Shown: one piece after another, positions 6,539 through 12,621 of the stretch
Layout: each line of letters begins with the position of its first letter
How positions within the stretch are numbered: position 1 is the stretch's first letter
From: Kangiellaceae bacterium
GTDB taxonomy: Bacteria > Pseudomonadota > Gammaproteobacteria > Enterobacterales > Kangiellaceae
Direction: 5' to 3'
Length of the DNA stretch: 12,621 nucleotides
NCBI GenBank assembly: GCA_030148365.1
Contig: JASBTO010000148.1
Coordinates: forward strand, 1 to 12,621
The notes under the pieces: model-generated
Told to the model about the DNA's origin: nothing
Seen by the model: only the letters and a program-made list of their open reading frames with translations
Databases searched by the model: none
Position numbers and translations under genes: made by a program

Positions 6539-8301
6539 TGGACGTGACCGCATTGCAACAACTGCACTTTATCCGGCCCTGGCTTTTGCTGCTGCTGGTA
6601 CCCCTTGCGGTTTTGCTTGTTGCCGGCCGCCGGCGTCTCTGGCGCCAGGGTTCCTGGAGCAGCGTTGTGGACGCGCCGCTGCTGCAACTGATGCTCGGCA
6701 CCGGTGGCGTCGCTTCCCGTCGCCGGTTATGGCTGCTGGCCAGCTTCTGGTTGTTGGCGGTGCTCGCGCTGGCGGGTCCAACCTGGCGCCAATTACCCCA
6801 ACCTGTGTATCAGTCCCAGGCGGCCCGGATCATCCTCATGGATCTGTCCCTGTCGATGGATGCCGGCGATGTCTCACCCAGTCGGCTGACCCGGGCCAAA
6901 CACAAGCTGCTTGATCTGCTCGACAAGTCAAAGGATGGCGAAACCGGTCTTGTGGTCTACGCCGGCGACGCCTTTGTCATCAGCCCTCTGACCAGCGATG
7001 CCAAAACCATCAGCGCCCTGGTGCCGCCCCTGTCCACGCGGATCATGCCGGCGCTCGGCAGTCGTCCGGATCTGGGACTGGACAAGGCCCTCGAATTATT
7101 GCGCAATGCCGGCCGCGCCCATGGTGAAATTCTCTGGATCACCGACGGCGCGACCAAGACGCAGTTACAAGCCATGTCAGAGTCCCTGCGGGACTCGGGT
7201 TATCCCCTGTCGATATTGGCCATCGGCACCCGCCAGGGGGCGCCCATCGAACTCCAGGAAGGCTTTCTCAAGGACGCCTCCGGGGCCATCGTCATGCCCC
7301 GCCTCGATTATCAGGGCCTGGCCAATTTTGCCCGCGCCAATGACGCCCGACTGATCCGCCTGGCCGCGGACAACAGTGATATTGAATATCTGTTGGCAGC
7401 CAATCGCGGCCTGCCCCTCGATGCGGCGGCCCGCGCCGACGATCTGCGCGCCGACGCCTGGGAAGACGGTGGCGTCTGGCTGACCTTGCTGCTGTTGCCC
7501 CTCGCGCTCGCCGGCTTCCGCCGCGGTCACGGAGGGTTGCCGGCACTGCTGCTGGTCGGTGCCGGCCTCGGCCTGGCGCCCGCGCCGGCACAGGCCGGGA
7601 TCTGGCAGGACCTCTGGCAACGGCCGGACCAGCAGGGCGAGCAGGTCTTCGAAGAAGATCCGGAGCAGGCCGCGCAACTCTTCAACGACCCGGCCTGGCA
7701 GGGCAGTGCCGCCTACCGGGCGGGGGACTATGAAACTGCGGCCCGGGCCTTTGCAGAAAAAGACTCGGCGTTATCCAGCTATAACCGGGGTAACGCCCTC
7801 GCCCAGCTTGGCGATTTTGATCAGGCGATTGCCGCCTACGAGCAGGCGCTCGACCAAAATCCGCCCTTCCGCGAAGATGTCGAGGCAAACCTCGACCTGA
7901 TCAGAAACCTGAAGCAACAACAGGAGCAACAGCAGCAGGATCAACAGGATTCCGAGCAGCAAAATCAGGAACAGGGCGATTCCTCATCGTCACCGCAGGA
8001 CGGTGGACAGGATTCGGAGCAACAGCAGGACCCGGGAGAGTCTGGGCAACAAGACCAGCAGCCCGACGCCGAGAACCCGGAGCAGACCGGTGAAGCAGAG
8101 TCGGCAGAGCCGCCCGGGGATTCCGAACAACAGCCCACTCCCCAACAGCAACTCGATGCCCGGGAGTCGGAAGAGAAGGATCAGGAACTCGAGCAGTGGC
8201 TGCGCCGGATCCCCGACGATCCCGGCGGTCTGCTCCGACGAAAAATGTATCGTGAGTATCTGAAACGTCGAGACGAATCCCAAGAGGAGAAGATTTGGTA
8301 A
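6538..8301 (+). CDS. batB: BatB-BatC type fusion: VWA domain plus TPR repeat membrane protein
   Basis: One 587-residue chain combines what are separate BatB and BatC proteins in Bacteroidetes and spirochaetes. Membrane helices lie at about 11-29 and 64-80. A VWA domain follows (about 96-290) with MDLSLSM giving Asp102, Ser104 and Ser106 and ITDG giving Asp203; the usual metal-site threonine appears replaced by Pro177 in GSRPDLG. Helices at about 312-327 and 334-350 come next, the latter ending APAQAG like a signal-peptide cleavage site. Residues 388-455 form TPR-like helices (YRAGDYETAARAFAE, YNRGNALAQLGDFDQAIAAYEQAL). A Q/E/D-rich linker (459-550) precedes the conserved tail LRRIPDDPGGLLRRKM (556-570). 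The start at 6538 is chosen for AGGGAG at 6522-6527 and the TGATG junction. The stop overlaps batD as TAATG. Confidence 0.93.
   Translation: MDVTALQQLHFIRPWLLLLLVPLAVLLVAGRRRLWRQGSWSSVVDAPLLQLMLGTGGVASRRRLWLLASFWLLAVLALAGPTWRQLPQPVYQSQAARIILMDLSLSMDAGDVSPSRLTRAKHKLLDLLDKSKDGETGLVVYAGDAFVISPLTSDAKTISALVPPLSTRIMPALGSRPDLGLDKALELLRNAGRAHGEILWITDGATKTQLQAMSESLRDSGYPLSILAIGTRQGAPIELQEGFLKDASGAIVMPRLDYQGLANFARANDARLIRLAADNSDIEYLLAANRGLPLDAAARADDLRADAWEDGGVWLTLLLLPLALAGFRRGHGGLPALLLVGAGLGLAPAPAQAGIWQDLWQRPDQQGEQVFEEDPEQAAQLFNDPAWQGSAAYRAGDYETAARAFAEKDSALSSYNRGNALAQLGDFDQAIAAYEQALDQNPPFREDVEANLDLIRNLKQQQEQQQQDQQDSEQQNQEQGDSSSSPQDGGQDSEQQQDPGESGQQDQQPDAENPEQTGEAESAEPPGDSEQQPTPQQQLDARESEEKDQELEQWLRRIPDDPGGLLRRKMYREYLKRRDESQEEKIW
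7912..8187 (+). repeat. Low-complexity Q/E/D-rich coding segment
   Basis: About 276 bases dominated by CAA, CAG, GAA, GAG and GAT codons encode residues 459-550 of the BatB/C fusion. There is no fixed repeat unit, so this is compositional bias and not a true tandem repeat. It separates the TPR domain from the conserved C-terminal tail and is expected to be disordered and strongly acidic. Slippage could make its length vary between strains. Confidence 0.8.
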
Positions 8302-9986
8302 TGTCCAACCTGTGCAAATTCGCCACTGTCGTGCTGCTGGCGATCTGGAGCGGTCAGGCGCTGGCGCTGGTAAGCGTTACGGTGGACCGGACCGATATAC
8401 GGGCCGGAGAAAGCTTCAATCTCGATATCCGGGTGGATGGCGCCCAGGAAGGCGAACCGGATCTGGCGGCCCTGCCGGAAGGTTTGCGCCTGCTGCGACA
8501 GAGCCGCTACCAGAATCACTCCCTGGTCAATGGCCAGAGTCAGAGCGTGCGCGGCTGGAAACTGGAACTGGTGGCCGATGAGCCCGGCACCTATGCCCTG
8601 CCACCCATTGCGGTCGGTGATGATGCGTCACGGCCCTTGTCCCTGACCATCAACGACGCCGTCGATCCGGTCGCTGGTGGTGACAACACCCTGCTCGAAA
8701 TCCGTGCCAGCGCTGACGTCAGTGAAGCCTATGTTCAGCAGCAGGTGATCTATTCCGTCCGCCTGTACCGGGCGGTACAAACCAAATACGCCTCCCTGAC
8801 CGAGCCGGACCTCGACCAGGCGGTCATCGAAAAACTCGGCGACGATCATCAGTTCGAGATTACCCGCAATGGCGTTCGCTATCTGGTGCTGGAACGCCAA
8901 TATGCCCTGTTCCCGCAGAAAAGCGGCGAACTTGTCATTCCGCCGGTCACTTTCAGCGCGGAGATCCCCGATACCGCCAAACCGCGCAGTGACAGCATCT
9001 TCGGCAGCTTTCTGAGCCGCACCCGGCCGGTTACCATGAAGACGGAGCCGGTGCGCATACAGGTCCGGCCCCGCCCGGCAAATGCCGGCGATCCCTGGCT
9101 GCCGGCCAAAAAGATTTCCCTTGAGCAGAGCTGGCAGCCGGAAAGTCCGGAATACACCGTCGGCAAACCGGTGACCTGGACCCTGACCATCCGGGCAGAG
9201 GGCGTCAGCGAATCCCTGCTGCCCCGGCTCGACATAGCGCCGACTGACGGCATCAATTTTTACCGGGACCAGCCGCAGATAAAACGCAGCGTCTCCGGTG
9301 CCGGCGTGACCAGCTTTCATCAGGAGAAGATTGCTCTGGTGCCGACCCGGGAAGGCGATATTTCCTTGCCTGAAATCCAACTGTCCTGGTGGAATGTGAT
9401 CACAAACGAACCGGAAGTCGCGCGTATTCCCGCAAGCCGGATCCAGGTCGAGCCCGGCGCGGCCGTGAGCAGCATGGCGCCCGTCGAGCCCGTGGCTCCG
9501 GCGCTGGATCCGGCCCTGGTCAGCCCGCTCCAGGTCGCCCCGGCAGCAACGGGTTACTGGCAGTTCGCGGCCTGGGGTTTTGCCACTCTCTGGCTGCTGA
9601 CGCTGGGCTGGTTGCTCATGATCCAAAAGGCCCGGAAATCCATGCCGTCGACGCACACTCCGGCCGCCCGGCCCGCCACCCGCAAAGCCATCAGGGCGGC
9701 TTGTCGTGCCAATGATCCGCAGGCGACGGCAACTGCACTGCTGGCCTGGTGTCAGTCCACGCCCGGCGGCCAGGACATCCTGACGCTGGATGAGTTGGCG
9801 GCGCATCTCGACAGCACCGCCTTGAAGCGCGCATTGATGGATCTGGAACGGCATCGCTACGGACCCGCGAGAGAACCCTGGAGCGGCACGCGCCTCGCAG
9901 CCCTGTTGCCGGCCCTGAAACTCAGGCAGCGCAACTCCCGGGCCAAACCGTCCCCGCTGCCACCGCTTTACGCGCCGAACCGATAA
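8301..9986 (+). CDS. batD: BatD family protein (oxygen tolerance)
   Basis: Membrane-anchored periplasmic protein of the BatD family, last gene of the moxR-bat operon. The 561 residues start with a signal peptide (hydrophobic 7-20, likely cut after GQALA at 19-23), followed by beta-rich immunoglobulin-like domains. The opening VSVTVDRTDIRAGESFNLDI (24-43) is typical of BatD, as are YSVRLYRAV (151-159) and RNGVRYLVLERQYALFPQKSG near 190-209. A transmembrane helix lies at about 420-442. The remaining 119 residues form a cytoplasmic helical domain with LMDLERHRYG near 512-521. The ATG at 8301 (TAATG with the preceding stop) has GAGGAGA at 8284-8290; an in-frame TTG at 8295 is possible but worse placed. 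Bat mutants in Bacteroides have aerotolerance defects; the exact role here is unknown. Confidence 0.94.
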   Translation: MSNLCKFATVVLLAIWSGQALALVSVTVDRTDIRAGESFNLDIRVDGAQEGEPDLAALPEGLRLLRQSRYQNHSLVNGQSQSVRGWKLELVADEPGTYALPPIAVGDDASRPLSLTINDAVDPVAGGDNTLLEIRASADVSEAYVQQQVIYSVRLYRAVQTKYASLTEPDLDQAVIEKLGDDHQFEITRNGVRYLVLERQYALFPQKSGELVIPPVTFSAEIPDTAKPRSDSIFGSFLSRTRPVTMKTEPVRIQVRPRPANAGDPWLPAKKISLEQSWQPESPEYTVGKPVTWTLTIRAEGVSESLLPRLDIAPTDGINFYRDQPQIKRSVSGAGVTSFHQEKIALVPTREGDISLPEIQLSWWNVITNEPEVARIPASRIQVEPGAAVSSMAPVEPVAPALDPALVSPLQVAPAATGYWQFAAWGFATLWLLTLGWLLMIQKARKSMPSTHTPAARPATRKAIRAACRANDPQATATALLAWCQSTPGGQDILTLDELAAHLDSTALKRALMDLERHRYGPAREPWSGTRLAALLPALKLRQRNSRAKPSPLPPLYAPNR

Positions 9987-9993
9987 ACGCCAG

Positions 9994-10009
9994 TGCCGCT
10001 CCTGCGGCA
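9994..10009 (+). terminator. Possible hairpin after batD, no U-tract
   Basis: TGCCGC and GCGGCA form a perfect six-base stem around a TCCT loop, eight bases after the batD stop. No run of T follows, so it is at most a weak or Rho-assisted terminator or an mRNA 3' end stabiliser. The next gene has its own promoter-like element 16 bases later. Confidence 0.3.
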
Positions 10010-10024
10010 GTCGCGGATTGACTT

Positions 10025-10033
10025 TGCTACAAT
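10025..10033 (+). promoter_or_regulatory. Extended -10 promoter of the SDR gene
   Basis: TGCTACAAT is an extended -10 element (TGn plus TACAAT, five of six consensus bases). No good -35 stands at 17 bases, which is tolerated for extended -10 promoters. Transcription would start near 10040 and give a leader of about 26 bases. The gene's ribosome binding site is weak (GGAA at 10053-10056, nine bases before the ATG). Confidence 0.55.
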
Positions 10034-10065
10034 CAGCAGCTGATTTGTAACCGGAATTTTTCCCG

Positions 10066-10830
10066 ATGATTCAAGACAATCTCAAAGCCGTCATCAGTGG
10101 CGGCGCTGCCGGCCTCGGCCTGGCAACGGCCAAAGCCATCATTGCCAGAGGCGGCCAGGTCGCCCTGTTGGACATCAACGATGACCAGGGTGAAAAGGCC
10201 GTGGCGGAGCTTGGCGACAATGCCATGTTCGTCAAAACCGATATCAGTCAGGCGGCACAGGTTGACGCCGCCGTCGACGCCGCCGCCGAGCGGTTTTCCG
10301 GCATCAATCTCGCAGTCGGTTGTGCCGGCGTGCTGGGCGCCGGACGGGTTTTGGGCAGAAAGGGCCCGATGGCAGCGGACTTCTTCCAGAAGGTGGTCGA
10401 CATCAATCTGGTCGGCAGCTTTCTGCTGACCCGTGCCGCCGCTCGTCACATGGAGCAGAACTCACCGGAAGAAAAACAGGCGGAGCGGGGCGTGATCGTC
10501 CACACGGCTTCCATCGCGGCCTATGAAGGCCAGCTGGGCCAGACTGCCTATGCGGCGACCAAGGCCGGCATCACCGGCATGATCCTGCCCCTCGCCCGCG
10601 AGTTTGCCCGCATGGGTGTGCGGGTCATGGCGGTCGCGCCGGGCATGTTCGAAACCGCCATGATGGCGGAAGTGACCGAAGAGATCCGTCAGCAGCTTTA
10701 CGCCAGCGTACCCTTTCCGTCACGCTTCGGCAGCGCCGACGAATTTGCCCGCATGGTCATGCACATCGTCGACAACCAGATGCTGAACGGCAGCGTCATC
10801 CGTCTCGACGGCGGCGCCCGTCTGCAGTAA
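10066..10830 (+). CDS. SDR family dehydrogenase, 17beta-HSD10 / type II 3-hydroxyacyl-CoA dehydrogenase type
   Basis: Classical short-chain dehydrogenase, 254 residues. The nucleotide-binding glycine motif is SGGAAGLG (11-18), and Asp36 after the second strand indicates NAD(H) rather than NADP(H). The catalytic set is Asn114, Ser149, Tyr162 and Lys166, in TASIAAYEGQLGQTAYAATK. The NNAG motif reads VGCAG (84-88), with Gly where Asn is normal. The segments RGVIVHTASIAAYEGQLGQ, LPLAREFARMGVRVMAVAPG and VPFPSRFG plus the end NGSVIRLDGGARLQ closely parallel human HSD10, which oxidises 3-hydroxyacyl-CoA and some hydroxysteroids. Oxidation of a 3-hydroxyacyl-CoA, perhaps a branched one, is therefore the likeliest role, but substrate is inferred. 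Transcribed alone from its own promoter; a GC-rich hairpin follows the stop. Confidence 0.92.
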   Translation: MIQDNLKAVISGGAAGLGLATAKAIIARGGQVALLDINDDQGEKAVAELGDNAMFVKTDISQAAQVDAAVDAAAERFSGINLAVGCAGVLGAGRVLGRKGPMAADFFQKVVDINLVGSFLLTRAAARHMEQNSPEEKQAERGVIVHTASIAAYEGQLGQTAYAATKAGITGMILPLAREFARMGVRVMAVAPGMFETAMMAEVTEEIRQQLYASVPFPSRFGSADEFARMVMHIVDNQMLNGSVIRLDGGARLQ

Positions 10831-10848
10831 TTGCCGGCAAGCCGACGA

Positions 10849-10873
10849 CCCGGCGGATTTACAGTCCGCCGGG
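10849..10873. terminator. Perfect GC-rich hairpin between convergent genes
   Basis: CCCGGCGGA and TCCGCCGGG form a nine-base perfect stem with the loop TTTACAG, starting 18 bases after the SDR stop and 18 bases beyond the stop of the minus-strand 37-residue reading frame. Neither strand has a T-run after the stem, so it is not a textbook intrinsic terminator; it may block or stabilise both convergent transcripts. A second smaller stem GGGCC-AGC-GGCCC (10871-10883) competes with it, and the palindrome TTGCCGGCAA (10831-10840) directly follows the SDR stop. Confidence 0.5.
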
Positions 10874-10891
10874 CCAGCGGCCCTCCCCGCT

Positions 10892-11005
10892 TCAGGCCAT
10901 GATCAGCAGCATAACCAGGCAACCCAGCAGAAAGCCTCCCCCGACGCCGATCCCGACGGCGGCGAGCATGTCCACGAGCAGCGTGGCCGCCAGATCAGGC
11001 TTCAC
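10892..11005 (-). CDS. Possible small single-helix membrane protein, 37 residues
   Basis: I do not recognise it. The frame starts with GTG at 11005, preceded by a strong GGAGG (11016-11012) with six-base spacing, and ends in TGA. The peptide starts MKPDLAATLLVDML; nearly all of residues 5-37 is hydrophobic, with a glycine-rich run GIGVGGGFLLG at 18-28 that resembles a helix-packing glycine zipper. One transmembrane helix with a short N-terminal tail is predicted. Its first 11 bases overlap the end of the upstream 54-residue frame, and the ribosome binding site lies inside that frame, so the two would be coupled. Short length makes chance hard to exclude. Confidence 0.45.
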   Translation of the reverse strand: MKPDLAATLLVDMLAAVGIGVGGGFLLGCLVMLLIMA

Positions 11006-11159
11006 GAGCGACCTCCAGTTGCCGGAACAGATGGGCCGAATCAGCCGCTTCGTCCCGGACGCCATCAACATCCTTTTCGCGAGTTGACCAATAGGTATCA
11101 AAATCCCGTGCGGCGGGATCCTGTTCGACCATGCTTTCAGGGACAATCAAGACACACAT
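10995..11159 (-). CDS. Possible small acidic protein, 54 residues, unknown function
   Basis: I do not recognise it. ATG at 11159 has GGAG (11171-11168) eight bases upstream. The peptide has a short hydrophobic start (MCVLIVPESMV) and then a charged, probably helical body (about 14-54) with DFDTYWSTREKDVDGVRDE and LFRQLEVAREA. An in-frame ATG at 11186 would add nine residues (MKTTTGVQL) but has a poorer ribosome binding site. It overlaps the start of the 37-residue membrane frame by 11 bases. It lies downstream of the glutamate dehydrogenase terminators on the same strand, so it would need its own promoter, and I see no convincing one. Confidence 0.4.
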   Translation of the reverse strand: MCVLIVPESMVEQDPAARDFDTYWSTREKDVDGVRDEAADSAHLFRQLEVAREA

Positions 11160-11207
11160 AAGCTGAACTCCGGTAGTTGTTTTCATGGAGTCCAGTAGAA
11201 CAGGAAA

Positions 11208-11229
11208 CGGTGTCGGCCAGACGACACCG
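11208..11229 (-). terminator. Second hairpin downstream of glutamate dehydrogenase
   Basis: CGGTGTCG and CGACACCG form a perfect eight-base stem with a six-base loop. On the minus strand it is followed by TTTCCTGTTCT, a broken T-rich stretch. It could be a backup terminator 45 bases beyond the first one, or a leader structure of the small genes whose first possible start lies 22 bases further on. Confidence 0.45.
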
Positions 11230-11272
11230 GTGTGGCAAATCGATGAACAAAAGTGGCAGAAATATGTCAGCC

Positions 11273-11308
11273 AGAACAAAGCCGTCACTGCCCGGAGACA
11301 GTGACGGC
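11273..11308 (-). terminator. Intrinsic terminator of the glutamate dehydrogenase gene
   Basis: GCCGTCACTG (11281-11290) and CAGTGACGGC (11299-11308) form a perfect ten-base stem with an eight-base loop. On the minus strand the stem begins 19 bases after the gdhB stop and is followed by TTTGTTCT. This is a good Rho-independent terminator for minus-strand transcription. Confidence 0.8.
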
Positions 11309-11327
11309 CATAACCTGGAAACGAGCC

Positions 11328-12621
11328 TCAGGCTTTGCTTTTTGCCGGCGGACGCACCCGTGGCCGGGGTTTCCTGCGCACTGCGCTGCGGCCGATATCG
11401 GCCGCGCTCTGACTGCGTTGTACCAGGATCAACAGCTCCCGCAGGGCCACTGAAAACTTGGCGAATTCGTGACTGCTGCCGGTCCGGAAGTCCGCCACCA
11501 CCTGACGCCAGCGCTGCAGATTGCTCTCGTTGCGGCTGATCCAGGTCTTGATACGCTCTTCGGCATTCTTGCAGTCATTGGTAACCGCGAGCACGGCTTC
11601 GGTGAGATTGCGCTGCTGGAAATCCAGCTCTTCCCGGAACGCCGCCCGGGCAAAGGCTTGCCAGTGATTTTCCACGGGCTGTTTGACAATCTGCCAGAGG
11701 AACCAGTGCAGATCCGCCGCCACACCCAGCTTGTAGTAGACTTCCGCCACCAGGGGTATGGGAAGGTCTGCGTGTTTGGCCATTTCCACGATATCAAGCG
11801 CCGAGAACATGGTTGACAGGTAGGCAGTGCGAAAGGCCAGTTCCCGGGGCACGCCCTGCTCACGAAACTCTTTGGCATCCTGCTCCAGCTCTTTGGCTTC
11901 CCGGGCGTCCATGACCTTGGTAATGTGCTTGCGCAATTGCTCGACGCCATCCCGGTAGAAGGCAATGGTATCTTCCAGCGCCAGATCTTTGGGCCGATTG
12001 CGGATAAACCAGCGGGTCGTGCGCCGGATCATGCGCCGTGACTGGAACATCATCTCGGTCTGCACCTCCGCCGGTACCTTGTTGTCGAGCGCATCAATTT
12101 CGGCCCAGAGTTCTTCCATGCCGAAGATTTCCTTGGCCATGGAAAAGCAATGGGCGACCTCGACAATGGTCGCACCGATTTCATCCACCACCCGATAGGC
12201 GAAATTGGCGCCCATATAGTTGACCATGTCATTGGCCAGACCCATGGCGATAATCTCGGGCTTCAACCGGTGCTCATCCATTGCCGAGCGGTATTTCTTG
12301 CGCAGGGGCGCAGGAAAATAACGGACCAGTTGCCGATCAAAATAGGAATTTTCCACAACTTCCGGGATCAGAAGCTTTTCCTTCAGATCCATTTTCCCGT
12401 AGGCCAGGAGCACGGCAATCTCCGCGCGGGTCAGGCCCTCGCCCTTGAGTTTACGCTCCTGCAGGTCTTCATCGCTCGGCAGGAATTCGATTTCCCGATC
12501 CAGTTTGCCTTCTTTCTCCAGATAGTTGATGAAACGGATATGCTCCTTCACCATGCCTTTGGCCTTGGCTTTGGTAATGCTGATGGACCGGGCCTGGGCA
12601 TCATTGTCGGCGAGCACGATG
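11328..12621 (-). CDS. gdhB: NAD-dependent glutamate dehydrogenase, large type (C-terminal part; 5' end outside window)
   Basis: C-terminal 430 residues of the roughly 1600-residue NAD-specific glutamate dehydrogenase known from Pseudomonas and Streptomyces, which deaminates glutamate to 2-oxoglutarate and ammonium in the cytoplasm. The frame is open to the right edge. Recognisable family segments include VLADNDAQARSIS at the edge, LTRAEIAVLLAYGKMDLKEKL, SYFDRQLVRYFPAPLR and ANDMVNYMGANFAYRVVDEIG. The helical remainder (LGVAADLHWFLWQI, VENHWQAFARAAFREELDFQQRNL) also fits this C-terminal domain. The catalytic Rossmann region lies outside. The last 16 residues are very basic and proline-rich (RRKPRPRVRPPAKSKA), an apparent lineage-specific tail. 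An intrinsic terminator follows the TGA. Confidence 0.95.
   Translation of the reverse strand, partial: IVLADNDAQARSISITKAKAKGMVKEHIRFINYLEKEGKLDREIEFLPSDEDLQERKLKGEGLTRAEIAVLLAYGKMDLKEKLLIPEVVENSYFDRQLVRYFPAPLRKKYRSAMDEHRLKPEIIAMGLANDMVNYMGANFAYRVVDEIGATIVEVAHCFSMAKEIFGMEELWAEIDALDNKVPAEVQTEMMFQSRRMIRRTTRWFIRNRPKDLALEDTIAFYRDGVEQLRKHITKVMDAREAKELEQDAKEFREQGVPRELAFRTAYLSTMFSALDIVEMAKHADLPIPLVAEVYYKLGVAADLHWFLWQIVKQPVENHWQAFARAAFREELDFQQRNLTEAVLAVTNDCKNAEERIKTWISRNESNLQRWRQVVADFRTGSSHEFAKFSVALRELLILVQRSQSAADIGRSAVRRKPRPRVRPPAKSKA

Noticed and set aside
7912..8187. Tandem repeat or CRISPR-like array
   Set aside because: No constant unit or spacer pattern; it is biased codon composition encoding a disordered linker in frame with the gene.
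8628..9854. A 408-codon open frame on the minus strand over batD
   Set aside because: Antisense to a gene with a signal peptide, Ig-like domains and membrane anchor; no start signal and no motif.
10899..11087. A 62-codon plus-strand frame in the convergent gap
   Set aside because: No ribosome binding site, serine/proline-rich product typical of a shadow, and it lies opposite the two better-supported minus-strand small frames.
10995..11288. Longer 97-residue version of the small acidic protein
   Set aside because: Its start falls inside the glutamate dehydrogenase terminator stem, and its first 34 residues look like noncoding translation; the start at 11159 has a better ribosome binding site.

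Overview
The window looks like a chromosomal segment of a GC-rich gammaproteobacterium. Three things point there: the FadI/FadJ pair closely follows the enterobacterial/pseudomonad anaerobic-type beta-oxidation complex, the last gene is the large Pseudomonas-type NAD-dependent glutamate dehydrogenase, and the MoxR-DUF58-DUF4381-BatA-BatB/C-BatD gene order is typical of gammaproteobacteria. I cannot name the genus. No tRNA, rRNA, insertion sequence, integrase, CRISPR array or phage gene is visible.

Layout. (1) Positions 1-2816, minus strand: a two-gene fatty-acid beta-oxidation operon, fadI (thiolase) then fadJ (enoyl-CoA hydratase/3-hydroxyacyl-CoA dehydrogenase, cut by the left edge), translationally coupled through an ATGA overlap. 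Its promoter region (about 2859-2898) has a good sigma70-type promoter whose -35 overlaps a CAAAC-N4-GTTTG inverted repeat, the form of a PsrA operator (PsrA is the fatty-acid-sensing TetR-family repressor). (2) Positions 3064-9986, plus strand: six tightly packed genes encoding a MoxR AAA+ ATPase, a DUF58 protein, a DUF4381 membrane protein, a BatA-type VWA protein, a fused BatB-BatC-type VWA+TPR protein and BatD. Most junctions are GTGA, TGATG or TAATG type overlaps. (3) Positions 10066-10830, plus strand: a stand-alone short-chain dehydrogenase of the 17beta-HSD10 / type II 3-hydroxyacyl-CoA dehydrogenase type, with its own extended -10 promoter. (4) Positions 10831-11327: convergent gap with several hairpins and two possible overlapping minus-strand small genes (54 and 37 residues) with good ribosome binding sites. 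(5) Positions 11328-12621, minus strand: the C-terminal 430 residues of NAD-glutamate dehydrogenase, followed by an intrinsic terminator.

Working together: FadI and FadJ form the beta-oxidation complex, and the HSD10-type SDR may add a further 3-hydroxyacyl-CoA dehydrogenase activity. The central operon encodes an inner-membrane MoxR/VWA system. In other bacteria such Bat modules are linked to aerotolerance, envelope stress or assembly of protein complexes, but the biochemical role is unsettled. The least described items are the small-gene pair, the fadIJ operator arrangement, and the eight-codon reading frame that links the moxR stop to the DUF58 start.
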